Shown here piece after piece: positions 56,501-63,297 of a stretch of DNA of 64,000 nucleotides (position 1 is the first letter of the stretch; every line of letters starts with the position of its first letter). The stretch comes from Labilithrix sp. Lineage in GTDB: Bacteria > Myxococcota_A > Polyangia > Polyangiales > Polyangiaceae. Position numbers and translations under genes: made by a program. Location: assembly GCA_019637155.1 (NCBI GenBank), contig JAHBWE010000002.1, positions 62,001 through 126,000 of the forward strand, read 5' to 3'. The notes under the pieces are model-generated. The model did not search any database, had not been told where the DNA came from, and saw only the letters and a program-made list of their open reading frames with translations.

Positions 56501-57246
56501 GCGGAAAGACGGAGATCGACATCGAGAAGCTGATCGCGTTCATCCAGAGCGAGGACCCGATCCTGCTCGACGCGATCGGCGGGCTCGACACGAAGCACTT
56601 CAAGCAGCTGACGGAGCACCTCTCGACCCTGCGCCTTCGCCACGCGTCGCTGCTCCGCGGCGGCGATCTCCTCAGCGCCGAGCTGCTCCTCGGGCACGGG
56701 CCGTTCGCGACGCCGGGGAAGACGAACCTCAGCATCATCAGCACGAAGTTCCTCTCCGACCCGAACGTGGTCGACTTCTGGGTGTCGCGTCTGCTCATCG
56801 AGCTGACGCGGTGGTCCTCCCGCCACCCCGCCGGGCACCTCCAGGCGATCGTCCTGCTCGACGAGGCCGACATCTACCTCCCGGCGCAGTCGAAGCCCGC
56901 GACGAAGCAGCCGATGCAGGACCTCCTCCGGCGCGCGCGCTCGGCGGGGCTCGGCGTCTTCCTCGCGACGCAGAGCCCGGGCGATCTCGACTATCGGTGC
57001 CGCGACAACATCACGTCCTGGTTCGTCGGGAAGATCCAGCAGAACACGTCGATCGAGAAGATGCGCCCGCTCCTCAGCGAGTACCGCTCGAACCCCGCCG
57101 CCAAGCTCGCGTCGGCGGGGCCGGGCGAGTTCTTCGTGCTCGCCGAGGGCGACGTCGCCGAGCTGAAGGCGGAGCGCTCGATCATGAAGACGGACCAGCT
57201 CTCCGAGGACCAGATCCTGGCCGTGGCGAAGACCGAGAAGACCTGA
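53515..57246 (+). CDS. 1243-aa dual-ATPase: TerB-like region, AAA/STAND ATPase and HerA-like ATPase
   Basis: Four parts can be read. Residues 1-200: helical region with a TerB-like segment (AELAVMQDGVFTNEERIYITPLAQ). Residues 245-610: AAA/ORC-type ATPase with Walker A GESGAGKT at 266-273, Walker B ALVLLIDQIEDVYE near 445. Residues 620-780: mixed domain of uncertain identity (SLIAFCNGAPQGGKLARQV, VFVRDTDWRALAALRAFVD). Residues 850-1240: HerA/VirB4-type motor with Walker A GSAGSGKTTL at about 860, Walker B AIVLLDEADIYLP at about 1113 and ATQSPGDLDY as the sensor. Proteins with one HerA-like motor are DNA-pumping or loading factors; two NTPases in one chain are unusual. The gene is the core of the DUF559 operon and likely the sensor or motor of a defence complex. 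Confidence 0.85.
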   Translation: MSSVIADLMTSIAQTIERQLDESTTPLVLGEGLQGWSKRIAPDGEKVTAGALVHLAVLNDALVVAELAVMQDGVFTNEERIYITPLAQMAVRYLGQFRQFYEEFSHGLDDVKYFLDLHMNDPAPFGGRSSDTRWTGAEICRRFAINAGDDGPLFLYRDAMVRLVDDIFELTKGSDPAWQKDLREQIELHSRLEKSSASDARRLAFCAPTNTSFFHAVAHSAEVFERDPFDVEAIHFEAREAFNRTLQRVSNVNRPSKRGSMLLIRGESGAGKTHLMRAFRRTVHEARLGHVGYLQMTSTSGSYARHILTSLVDSFEKPFLQGEPSSLACIADSLMRWRVPAELAAQLREEPEPSARANIVGRIVDSLVAQAEFSSIDVDLIRAFVYFATNDAVVESRVKRYLRCEQLSDYDRQHLGGITPSPDENAPLRMIVGIGKLVAASHGGALVLLIDQIEDVYEADVAQQRFRNLMDALRQVTELVPSSLAAVACLDDFYEGLRKSLTRSLLDRLELDPPPVRIVAARSTDEVELLVGSRLRALLELQGARVHEDEPLWPFGPNDIAQLAGLRTRDVLDWCRSAHESCVTAGKLVPFGKLAQAHATPPAPAKPLAAEWARHQSEHTLGVVDEEELLALLEWGFRHVARESEATVAVSAQDGLEIAVGDGAGAKRSLIAFCNGAPQGGKLARQVEAVAARAQKAGARAVIVRCSDFPKTAAKSVTSERLGQVLKQGGAKVFVRDTDWRALAALRAFVDAHAGAADIDAWLREERVASRLDVMTKMLGAELPPKAKPASAPPPITPAPADVSPVSIRSNGSPPSIEPPIPSSHGGTAAGPIFLGRTRSLHRSDVTRDPSTFVRHAAFLGSAGSGKTTLALNVIEQCLVRGVPALLVDRKGDLCRYATPEFWNEPEADPARAARKRELYEKVRVQVFTPGAHKGRPLALPVVPPGLADLDMSERSTLSASAAAGLGSMMAYRGSQVEGTRLAILAKAIELLAELGGKTEIDIEKLIAFIQSEDPILLDAIGGLDTKHFKQLTEHLSTLRLRHASLLRGGDLLSAELLLGHGPFATPGKTNLSIISTKFLSDPNVVDFWVSRLLIELTRWSSRHPAGHLQAIVLLDEADIYLPAQSKPATKQPMQDLLRRARSAGLGVFLATQSPGDLDYRCRDNITSWFVGKIQQNTSIEKMRPLLSEYRSNPAAKLASAGPGEFFVLAEGDVAELKAERSIMKTDQLSEDQILAVAKTEKT

Positions 57247-57257
57247 GAGGAGGAGGC

Positions 57258-58202
57258 GTGGGACAGCGCAGGGCGACCGAGACGCTCTTCAAGATCATCG
57301 CCGCGTTCATCGACCGGCCGACCTGGAAGCAAGCCGAGCTCGCGCGAGAGCTCGGCACGAGCTCGGAGACCGTGCGCAGGCACCTCGGCGATCTCGTCGA
57401 GGGCGGCCTCAAGCTCGAACGCGAGGAGGACCACCCTCACGTCTACTGGAGCGTGAGGAAGAACTGGCTCCCGGGCGCGGTCGCCTTCAAGGGCGAGGAG
57501 GCGATGGACCTCCTCCGCCTCCTCGGGCGCGCGCCGCCGGGGGCGCTCCGCAATCGGCTGATCGCGATCGCGGTCGACCGGCTCACGCGCGCCGGCCTCG
57601 CGCCCGCCTTCGACCCGAGCACGATCCAGCCGGCGCCGGCGTCGCCGGAGGAGGAGGCGAACCTCGCGCTCATCGAAGACGCCCTGGCGAAGAAGGTGGC
57701 GCTGAGGATGCGCTACTACACCGCGAGCAAGGGGAGGGACTCGCGCCGCCACGTCTCGGTCCATCGCATCGACGCGATCGGCGCGCGGCCGCAGTTCATC
57801 GCGACGTGCCATGTCGCTAACGAATTACGTCGATTCCGCGTAAGCAACGTATCGGAGGCGAAGCTCGATTCGACGGAGCCGTTCCGCCCGACGACGAAGG
57901 ACGCGCTCGCGAAGCTCGATCGGGAGAGCTTCGGCGGCTTTCGCGACGTCGGGCCGGTCGTGCGCTGCGCGTTCTTCGTGCGCGATCCGGAGGCGTACTG
58001 GGTGGCGCGGAACCTCCCCGACGACAACATCGCGGTCGAGGACGCGAAGGGCGGCTCGCGCTTCGTCGTCGAGACGGCGGGGGTCCTCGTGCTCGCGCGC
58101 TTCGTCGCCGGCCTCGGAGAGGTCGCGCGGCCCGAGACGAAGGAGCTCGCGGCGGAGGTCCGCGCGATCGCGCAAGCCGCCCTCGCGAACGCGACCCGCT
58201 GA
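57258..58202 (+). CDS. HTH-WYL transcriptional regulator of the operon
   Basis: 314 residues with a GTG start at 57258 preceded by GAGGAGG (57247-57255); the open frame continues upstream only as a shadow of the ATPase. The N-terminal 60 residues are a winged helix-turn-helix (TWKQAELARELGTSSETVRRHLGDLVEGG). The rest contains a WYL domain around residues 130-205 (LRMRYYTASKGRDSRRHVSVHRIDAI, with PQFIATCHVANELRRFRVSNV) and a C-terminal extension (WVARNLPDDNIAVED, ...). WYL proteins bind nucleic acid or nucleotides and often repress neighbouring antiphage genes (e.g. CapW, BrxR), so it probably controls this operon. It is the last gene of the set, convergent with another WYL gene 30 bases on. 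Confidence 0.85.
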   Translation: MGQRRATETLFKIIAAFIDRPTWKQAELARELGTSSETVRRHLGDLVEGGLKLEREEDHPHVYWSVRKNWLPGAVAFKGEEAMDLLRLLGRAPPGALRNRLIAIAVDRLTRAGLAPAFDPSTIQPAPASPEEEANLALIEDALAKKVALRMRYYTASKGRDSRRHVSVHRIDAIGARPQFIATCHVANELRRFRVSNVSEAKLDSTEPFRPTTKDALAKLDRESFGGFRDVGPVVRCAFFVRDPEAYWVARNLPDDNIAVEDAKGGSRFVVETAGVLVLARFVAGLGEVARPETKELAAEVRAIAQAALANATR

Positions 58203-58233
58203 CGGCGCCGGCTCGGTCGCTCGCGCCCGCGGC

Positions 58234-58776
58234 TCATCGGCTCGCGCGCTCGTGTGTGTGCAGCGCGAGCGCGCGGCGGGCCATCGTCGCGATCTCGGCC
58301 CGGAGATCGCGTGGGGCGAGGACCTCGATCTCGTGGGCGTGGCCGAAGAGGCGGCGGCGCGCGGCGCCGGTGTCGTCGACCGCGACGGTGACGGCGGCGT
58401 GGTCCTTGGTGCCGTCGGGATCGTCGGCGACGCGCCGCGACCGGCCGCCGATCTGCGCCACGAGGTGCGAGAGCGCCGCGCGCGGCAGGCGGACGACGAG
58501 CTCGCGCGACGCGGCGGTGACGTCGGCGCGGGGCAGCGGCAGCGATCGCGCGAACGACGCGTCGTCGGTCCAGCGCCACCCGTACGGCTTCGCGCGATCG
58601 TCGGAGATGATCGGGAACACGCCCGACAGCTCGATGAGGTCGCGCTGGATGGTGCGCCGATGCACGTCGATCCCGCGCTCGCGGAGCCGCGCCTCGAGCG
58701 CGCCGGAGTCGATGCGCCGCGGAGGGAGCGGCAGCATCGTGAGGATCAACCACTGACGAAGGATCGCGGAGGCCAT
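58234..58776 (-). CDS. Short WYL-family regulator
   Basis: 180 residues from the ATG at 58776 (a GTG is directly before it). N-terminal winged helix: LILTMLPLPPRRIDSGALEARLRERGIDVHRRTIQRDLIEL, followed by the conserved FPIISDDRAKPYGWRWTDDA linker seen in helix-turn-helix WYL regulators. The second half (DHAAVTVAVDDTGAARRRLFGHAHEIEVLAPRDLRAEIATMARRAL) is the C-terminal WCX part; most of the central WYL domain is missing, so the gene is truncated relative to the roughly 300-residue family. It may bind DNA without the sensing domain or be decaying. Convergent with the WYL regulator of the DUF559 operon. Confidence 0.78.
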   Translation of the reverse strand: MASAILRQWLILTMLPLPPRRIDSGALEARLRERGIDVHRRTIQRDLIELSGVFPIISDDRAKPYGWRWTDDASFARSLPLPRADVTAASRELVVRLPRAALSHLVAQIGGRSRRVADDPDGTKDHAAVTVAVDDTGAARRRLFGHAHEIEVLAPRDLRAEIATMARRALALHTHERASR

Positions 58777-58939
58777 CACGTTCGTCGTAGGCCGCGCGCG
58801 ATCGCCAAAGCCGATGCCGGTTGGACGTCACTGCATGACCGTTCAGTCGCGGTGAAATCGGTCGTGATCATCCACGGTTATGTCCTTCGTGCGGGCCGGT
58901 GAAATTTCGGGGCGGGGTCGGGCGACTTGTCTTGCGAGG

Positions 58940-59527
58940 ATGGTGTCGACCTTCGTGCCCTCGGCGCTCTTGCATCCTCCGGTCGGTCCGGCGTTGCACG
59001 TCGATGCGCGCGAGCTTCGGCTCGTCGTGTCCGCCGTCGTCGCGGCGATCCTGCGGGAGCGGCCCGATCACGCCGACGTCGAGGACTGCACGAACGAGAC
59101 GCTCCGCCGCGCGCTCGAGGCCCGCGCCGACGCGCGCGGTCCGGCGCGTCCCTGGGTGATCGGCATCGCGCGCCACGTCGCGCTCGATGCGCTCCGCGCG
59201 CGACAGCGGCAGCGCGCGCGGAGCGGGGGCGGCGCGCAGGAGGAGGCGCCGCCTTCGTCGACCGGCGCGCTCGTGGAGCGCCTCGCCGATCCGGGCGCCG
59301 GCGCCGACGTGCAGATGGAGCGCGCGGAGAGCGACGCGCGCGTGCGGCGGGTGATGACGACGCTGCCCGACGGACCGCGCCGGGCGCTCGAGCTCTTCCA
59401 CCTCGAAGGGCTCCCGTATCAGGAGATCGCGCGGCGGCTCGAGGTGCCGCTCGGCACCGTCGCGACGTGGGTGACGCGTGGACGCAAGGCCATGGCCGAA
59501 GCGCTGGAGGACGAGGTTCGCCGATGA
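58940..59527 (+). CDS. ECF-type RNA polymerase sigma factor
   Basis: 195 residues from the ATG at 58940; an in-frame ATG at 58880 would add 20 residues of non-domain sequence. Sigma region 2 is recognisable from ADVEDCTNETLRRALE to the RPWVIGIARHVALDALRARQR segment, and region 4 from LPDGPRRALELFHLEGLPYQEIARRLEVPLGTVATWVTRGRKAM, a normal sigma-70 helix-turn-helix. A Gly/Glu/Pro linker separates them. The next gene is its predicted anti-sigma factor and overlaps its stop (ATGA). Together they should control a membrane-associated response that includes the bactofilin-like protein at 60042. Confidence 0.9.
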   Translation: MVSTFVPSALLHPPVGPALHVDARELRLVVSAVVAAILRERPDHADVEDCTNETLRRALEARADARGPARPWVIGIARHVALDALRARQRQRARSGGGAQEEAPPSSTGALVERLADPGAGADVQMERAESDARVRRVMTTLPDGPRRALELFHLEGLPYQEIARRLEVPLGTVATWVTRGRKAMAEALEDEVRR

Positions 59528-60045
59528 AGGAACCGCACGTGACCGAGACCGAGACCGAGGGCGAGCTGCTCCCCGCGGAGCTGTGTTGGGCGGAGGGCGA
59601 TCACGCGAGCGACGTCGTGTTGACCGCGCTCGCCGACGGGCAGCACGCGATCGTCCCCGCCGCCGTTCGCGCGCACGTCGCGCGCTGCACGACCTGCATC
59701 GCGCACCTCGGGCACTCCGCGCTGCTCTCGCTCGAGACGCAGCGGTCGCTCGCGGCGACGCGACAGGCAGAAGGGCGGCGCCCCGTTCCGCGCCTCGCCG
59801 TCGCGCTCGGCCTCGTCGCGGCGGCGGTGGGGCTCGTGCCGTGGCTCCTCACGCACGACGCGCCGGAGCGTCCGGCGCGCGCGCTGTCGGCGATGACGCG
59901 CGCGCTCGCGGCGGTGGCGGCGCGGCTCGACGCGGGGGGAGCGTCGATGATCGGGATCGTCGCCACCTACGTCGCCGCCGCGTGTCTCGTCTTCATGGGC
60001 CTCGGGCTCGCACGTCTCTCTCCGAAGAAGGAAGTCTCACGATGA
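59524..60045 (+). CDS. Membrane anti-sigma factor (zinc-finger type)
   Basis: 173 residues from the ATG at 59524, overlapping the sigma-factor stop. The N-terminal cytoplasmic part contains a ZAS-like His-x3-Cys-x2-Cys motif (HVARCTTC), which in this class holds zinc and binds sigma. Two hydrophobic segments follow (about 88-103 and 138-157), with a short basic C-terminus (SPKKEVSR). Its gene order directly after the sigma factor and the overlapping start support the assignment. The stop again overlaps the next start (ATGA). Confidence 0.82.
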   Translation: MKEPHVTETETEGELLPAELCWAEGDHASDVVLTALADGQHAIVPAAVRAHVARCTTCIAHLGHSALLSLETQRSLAATRQAEGRRPVPRLAVALGLVAAAVGLVPWLLTHDAPERPARALSAMTRALAAVAARLDAGGASMIGIVATYVAAACLVFMGLGLARLSPKKEVSR

Positions 60046-61310
60046 AGCTCGGTCGTTTCGTTGGTCCCGCCGTCGTCGCCCTCGTCGCCTTCGTGTTGTC
60101 CTCGAGCGCAGGCGCGGCGGTGAAGAAGGAAGGGACGTGGCCCGCGGTGGAGAAGGACGTGGACCTCGCGATCGACGGGCCGCCGAGCGAGGCGCTCAAG
60201 GTGCTCGCGCGCGAGGCGGGATGGAGCCTCGTGCTCCAGGACGGCGCCGCGATCGACGCCGCGGGCACGAACGTGCACGTCGCGGTGCAGGGACAAGCGG
60301 CCGACACCGTGCTCGACGCGTTGTTCGTCGGACGCGACGTGGTCGCGCATCGGAGCGGTCAGCTCGTCACGCTCACCGCCGCGTCGACGCCCATCGCGGC
60401 CGCGAGCGCGCGGACGCCGAGCCCGTTCCCGACCGCGCGCGGCGAGGACCGCGACGTGGTGGGGAGCAACGTGGTCGTGTCGGCCGACGAGATCGTCCAC
60501 GACGTCACCGTGACCGGCGGCTCCGCGACGGTGAAGGGGACCGTGACGGGCAGCCTCGTCGTCACCGGCGGCTCGGCCACGCTGCGGAGCGGCGCGCACG
60601 TCGTCGGCGACGCGACCGTGCTCGGCGGCAAGCTACGGATCGAGAAGGGCGCGCGCGTCGACGGGAGCGCGCGCGTGACGGGCGGCAAGCTCGAACGCGA
60701 CGACGGCGCGACGATCGGCGGCGAGGTGAGCACCACCGCGGCGGGGCGGCGGGACCGGCCGCGCGCGAAGCAAGAGGACGCGGGCGCGGAGCCGCCCTCG
60801 CGCGTCGCGTCGGCGGCGCAGGGGATCGGGCGCGCGCTCACGCGGGCGTCGCTCTTGTTCGTGCTGGGTTGCGTGCTGCTCGCGCTGCTCGGGCCGCGGA
60901 TGGAGCGGCTGCGGGTCGAGGTCGCGTCGCGGCCGATGCGGTCCTTCGCGCTCGGCCTCGTCGGCGCGATCGCCGGCTCGATCGCGCTCGCGGTGACGCT
61001 GTTCGTGCTCTGCGTCACCGTGATCGGGATCCCGGTCGCCATCGCGCTCGCGCTCGGGCTCTTCCTCGCGCTCTACGGCTCGGTGGCCTCCGTGCTCACC
61101 ACCTTCGGCGCGGCGGTGGCCGGCCACCGGACCGACAACCCGTACGTGCAGCTCCTCGTCGGCTGCGGCGCGTACCTCGTCGCGACGTGCATCCCGTGGA
61201 TCGGCGGCCTCACGAGCTTCGTCGTGATCATGCTCGCGCTCGGCGCCCTGCTCGGCACCCGCGGCGCCGGCTTCTTCGAGCGAAAATCCCGCGCCGCGTT
61301 GATGGCCTGA
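60042..61310 (+). CDS. Bactofilin-like (polymer-forming) membrane protein with N-terminal secretin-type domain
   Basis: 422 residues. Signal peptide (VALVAFVLSSSAGA), then a short STN-like domain (VDLAIDGPPSEALKVLAREAGWSLVLQDG, VDTVLDALF-type pattern). Residues 155-240 are a right-handed beta-helix of short repeats, typical of polymer-forming bactofilin-like proteins: VHDVTVTGGSATVKGTVTG, VTGGSATLRSGAHVVG, LGGKLRIEKGARVDGS. The last 150 residues hold about five transmembrane segments (ASLLFVLGCVLLALLG, SIALAVTLFVLCVTVIGIPVA, LVATCIPWIGGLTSFVVIMLAL). It is the third gene of the sigma/anti-sigma operon (ATGA overlap), so it is probably the response's output. Exact function unknown. Confidence 0.78.
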   Translation: MKLGRFVGPAVVALVAFVLSSSAGAAVKKEGTWPAVEKDVDLAIDGPPSEALKVLAREAGWSLVLQDGAAIDAAGTNVHVAVQGQAADTVLDALFVGRDVVAHRSGQLVTLTAASTPIAAASARTPSPFPTARGEDRDVVGSNVVVSADEIVHDVTVTGGSATVKGTVTGSLVVTGGSATLRSGAHVVGDATVLGGKLRIEKGARVDGSARVTGGKLERDDGATIGGEVSTTAAGRRDRPRAKQEDAGAEPPSRVASAAQGIGRALTRASLLFVLGCVLLALLGPRMERLRVEVASRPMRSFALGLVGAIAGSIALAVTLFVLCVTVIGIPVAIALALGLFLALYGSVASVLTTFGAAVAGHRTDNPYVQLLVGCGAYLVATCIPWIGGLTSFVVIMLALGALLGTRGAGFFERKSRAALMA

Positions 61311-61332
61311 TCGCCGGTTATGCTCGGAGGCG

Positions 61333-62352
61333 GTGACGTCGATCCCCCTCCGCGTTCGTGTCGTTCCCGTCCGGCAGAATCGGTGGCTGTCGTGGATCGT
61401 CGGCGTGGCGGGAGGGCTCCTCTTGCTGTGGGTCGTCGCGACGCATAGCCCGCACGATCCCGGCGCGCTCGCCGGCGCCGGGGCGTCGGGGGCGCTCTGG
61501 ATGATCGGCCTCCTCCTCTCCGGGCGTCCGGCGCCGTACGTCGCGCGCGTGGCGAAGGAGGAGGGCGGGCTCCAGGTCGGGCGGACGTGGGTGCCCGCCG
61601 TCGACCTGGAGGCGTCGATCGTCGAGGCGCAGGTCGGCGCGAGCGTCGCGTTCTCCTGGCCGCGGGGGGAGCTCTTCGTCGAGACGTCCACGCTCGAGGA
61701 CGCGCGGACGCTCGTGCGCCTGAGCCAGGCCGAGGTGGTCGAGGACATCGTGCTCCGCGCGCCGGTTCCGTTCCTGCGGCTCGCGAAGGCGACCGTCGTC
61801 GCGCTCGGCGTCCTCGCGTGCATCTTGCTCGCGGCGCTGCCGTACGAATCGAGCGTGTTCGGCGCGCTCGTCTTCTGCGGAGCGGTCGCGTCGGTGCTGC
61901 ACATCGTCGAGTCGTTCGCGAAGCGCCGCGTCGTGCTCGACGCGAGGCGTGGCTTCGCGGTCGCGAGCGGGTCGATCCGAGAGCACGTCCTCCTCCACAT
62001 CCGGCGCGCCGCGGTGGAGCGCGAGCCGCGGGTCCAGGTCCGCGTCCTCGCGCGCGGCGAGGAGCCGACGCACGAGTGGCTCGGACGCCTCGACGGCGTC
62101 GCGAACGACGCGTACCGCGGTGAGCTGCCGCCGAAGGAGGAGCTCCACCGGATCGCCTTCGACGCCACGTCGCCGGTGCACGAGCGCCTCGGCGCGGCGC
62201 GCCTCCTCGTCCGGCGCTACGCGGTCCCGATCGAGGAGATCGAAGGTGCGCTCGAGCCGGAGCTCGTCCCGTACTTCCTCGAGATCGGTCACGAGGACGT
62301 GACGCACGCCGCGCGGGCGATCGATCGGCTCGGCCCCTTCTTTCGCCCGTGA
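61333..62352 (+). CDS. Membrane protein of unknown function
   Basis: 339 residues, GTG start at 61333 with GGAGG 3-7 bases upstream. Hydrophobic segments at about 17-35, 48-62, 158-172 and 178-194. The middle (VGRTWVPAVDLEASIVEAQ, SWPRGELFVETSTLEDARTLV) resembles a PH-like beta domain that recurs in bacterial membrane proteins, and the last 110 residues (HEWLGRLDGVANDAYRG, RLGAARLLVRRYAVPIEEIEG) are helical and Asp/Glu/Arg-rich. Family not recognised. It lies 22 bases after the bactofilin-like gene on the same strand and may be in the same unit. Confidence 0.75.
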   Translation: MTSIPLRVRVVPVRQNRWLSWIVGVAGGLLLLWVVATHSPHDPGALAGAGASGALWMIGLLLSGRPAPYVARVAKEEGGLQVGRTWVPAVDLEASIVEAQVGASVAFSWPRGELFVETSTLEDARTLVRLSQAEVVEDIVLRAPVPFLRLAKATVVALGVLACILLAALPYESSVFGALVFCGAVASVLHIVESFAKRRVVLDARRGFAVASGSIREHVLLHIRRAAVEREPRVQVRVLARGEEPTHEWLGRLDGVANDAYRGELPPKEELHRIAFDATSPVHERLGAARLLVRRYAVPIEEIEGALEPELVPYFLEIGHEDVTHAARAIDRLGPFFRP

Positions 62353-62396
62353 GGCATCGCGACCAAAGGGCGCGCGGCGCGGGGTGTCCATCGCGC

Positions 62397-62858
62397 ATGT
62401 CGCGGCTCTTCGTCCTCGGCGCGTGTCTGCTCGGGTGCGGAACGTCGGCGACCACCGCGAGCGAGCCCGTCGCGGAGGAGACCTTCACGATGACGACGAG
62501 CCCGCCGCCGTACGTCGCGGACGACACGCGCGCCGAGCCGTTCGGTCCTTCGCCGTGGTCCGGCCGGCTCACGCGCGCGCTGCACCGCTACTCGAACGGG
62601 TGCACCGATCATCGTCAGGTCGATCTGCTCGCGCTCGCGCAGGGCGACGCGCGCATCCCGATCCTCCTCGGCTGGCGCCGCGTCTCGCGGTACGGACAAG
62701 AGCCGCGCTTCCTCACGCGCGAGGAGGACCTCCCTCCGAGCGTGCGCGGTCACGCGTGCGTGCTCGTCACCGGCTCGGTCGTGACCTACGCGCACGAGGG
62801 CTACTCCGGCGCCCCGGCGTACGCGATCGCGGCGACGCTCATCGAGCCATGCCGGTGA
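62397..62858 (+). CDS. Small lipoprotein of unknown function
   Basis: 153 residues. The start at 62397 is preferred to one at 62349 because it begins directly with the lipoprotein signal MSRLFVLGACLLGCG (lipobox LLGC). The mature part is Ser/Thr/Pro-rich at first, then a compact domain with three more cysteines (NGCTDHRQVDLL, VRGHACVLVTGSVV, IEPCR). No family recognised. The stop is adjacent to the convergent gene at 62860. Confidence 0.68.
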   Translation: MSRLFVLGACLLGCGTSATTASEPVAEETFTMTTSPPPYVADDTRAEPFGPSPWSGRLTRALHRYSNGCTDHRQVDLLALAQGDARIPILLGWRRVSRYGQEPRFLTREEDLPPSVRGHACVLVTGSVVTYAHEGYSGAPAYAIAATLIEPCR

Positions 62859-62859
62859 C

Positions 62860-63267
62860 CTAACGCTTCGGCTTCGGCTTCGGCTCGGCGAGGAACGCGG
62901 CCGCGAGGCGCTTGGGCGCGCGGAAGGTCCAGGCCTCGGTGATGACCGAGCGGAGCGTGGCGGCGTCGATGCGCGCGAGCGGGATGAGGACGGCGGGGTG
63001 ACCGTCGAAGTGCGGGGTCGTGAAGAACACGTCTGGGTTCGCGTCGAGGAGCGACTCCTTCGTCATGAGGTCCGGCAGCCAGACCCCGAGGACCGTGCCC
63101 TTCGGCGCGCGATCGCCGAGGGCGGCGAGGTCGCTCTTCCGGAGCGGTCGCTCCCACGCGATCGTCTTCTTCTTCACCGACCACCAGCGGAGGCCCGTCG
63201 CCGAGCTCGTCTCGAGCGTCTCCGGGAGCGAGCGGACGATGCGTGCGACGGTGTCGAGCGTTGCCAT
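62860..63267 (-). CDS. MmcQ/YjbR-like protein
   Basis: 135 residues with the YjbR fold pattern: helical N-terminus IVRSLPETLET, WWSVKKKTIAWERPL, then PHFDGHPAVLIPLARID and the C-terminal WTFRAPKRLAAAFLAE (the 'A...ap.k.' end of the family). YjbR/MmcQ proteins are small DNA-binding-like double-wing proteins of unknown role, often stand-alone. The last ten residues are a Lys/Pro repeat (EPKPKPKR), an addition to the family norm. Confidence 0.85.
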   Translation of the reverse strand: MATLDTVARIVRSLPETLETSSATGLRWWSVKKKTIAWERPLRKSDLAALGDRAPKGTVLGVWLPDLMTKESLLDANPDVFFTTPHFDGHPAVLIPLARIDAATLRSVITEAWTFRAPKRLAAAFLAEPKPKPKR

Positions 63268-63297
63268 GGTCGATCGCCCCTGAGACTATCGTCCGTC

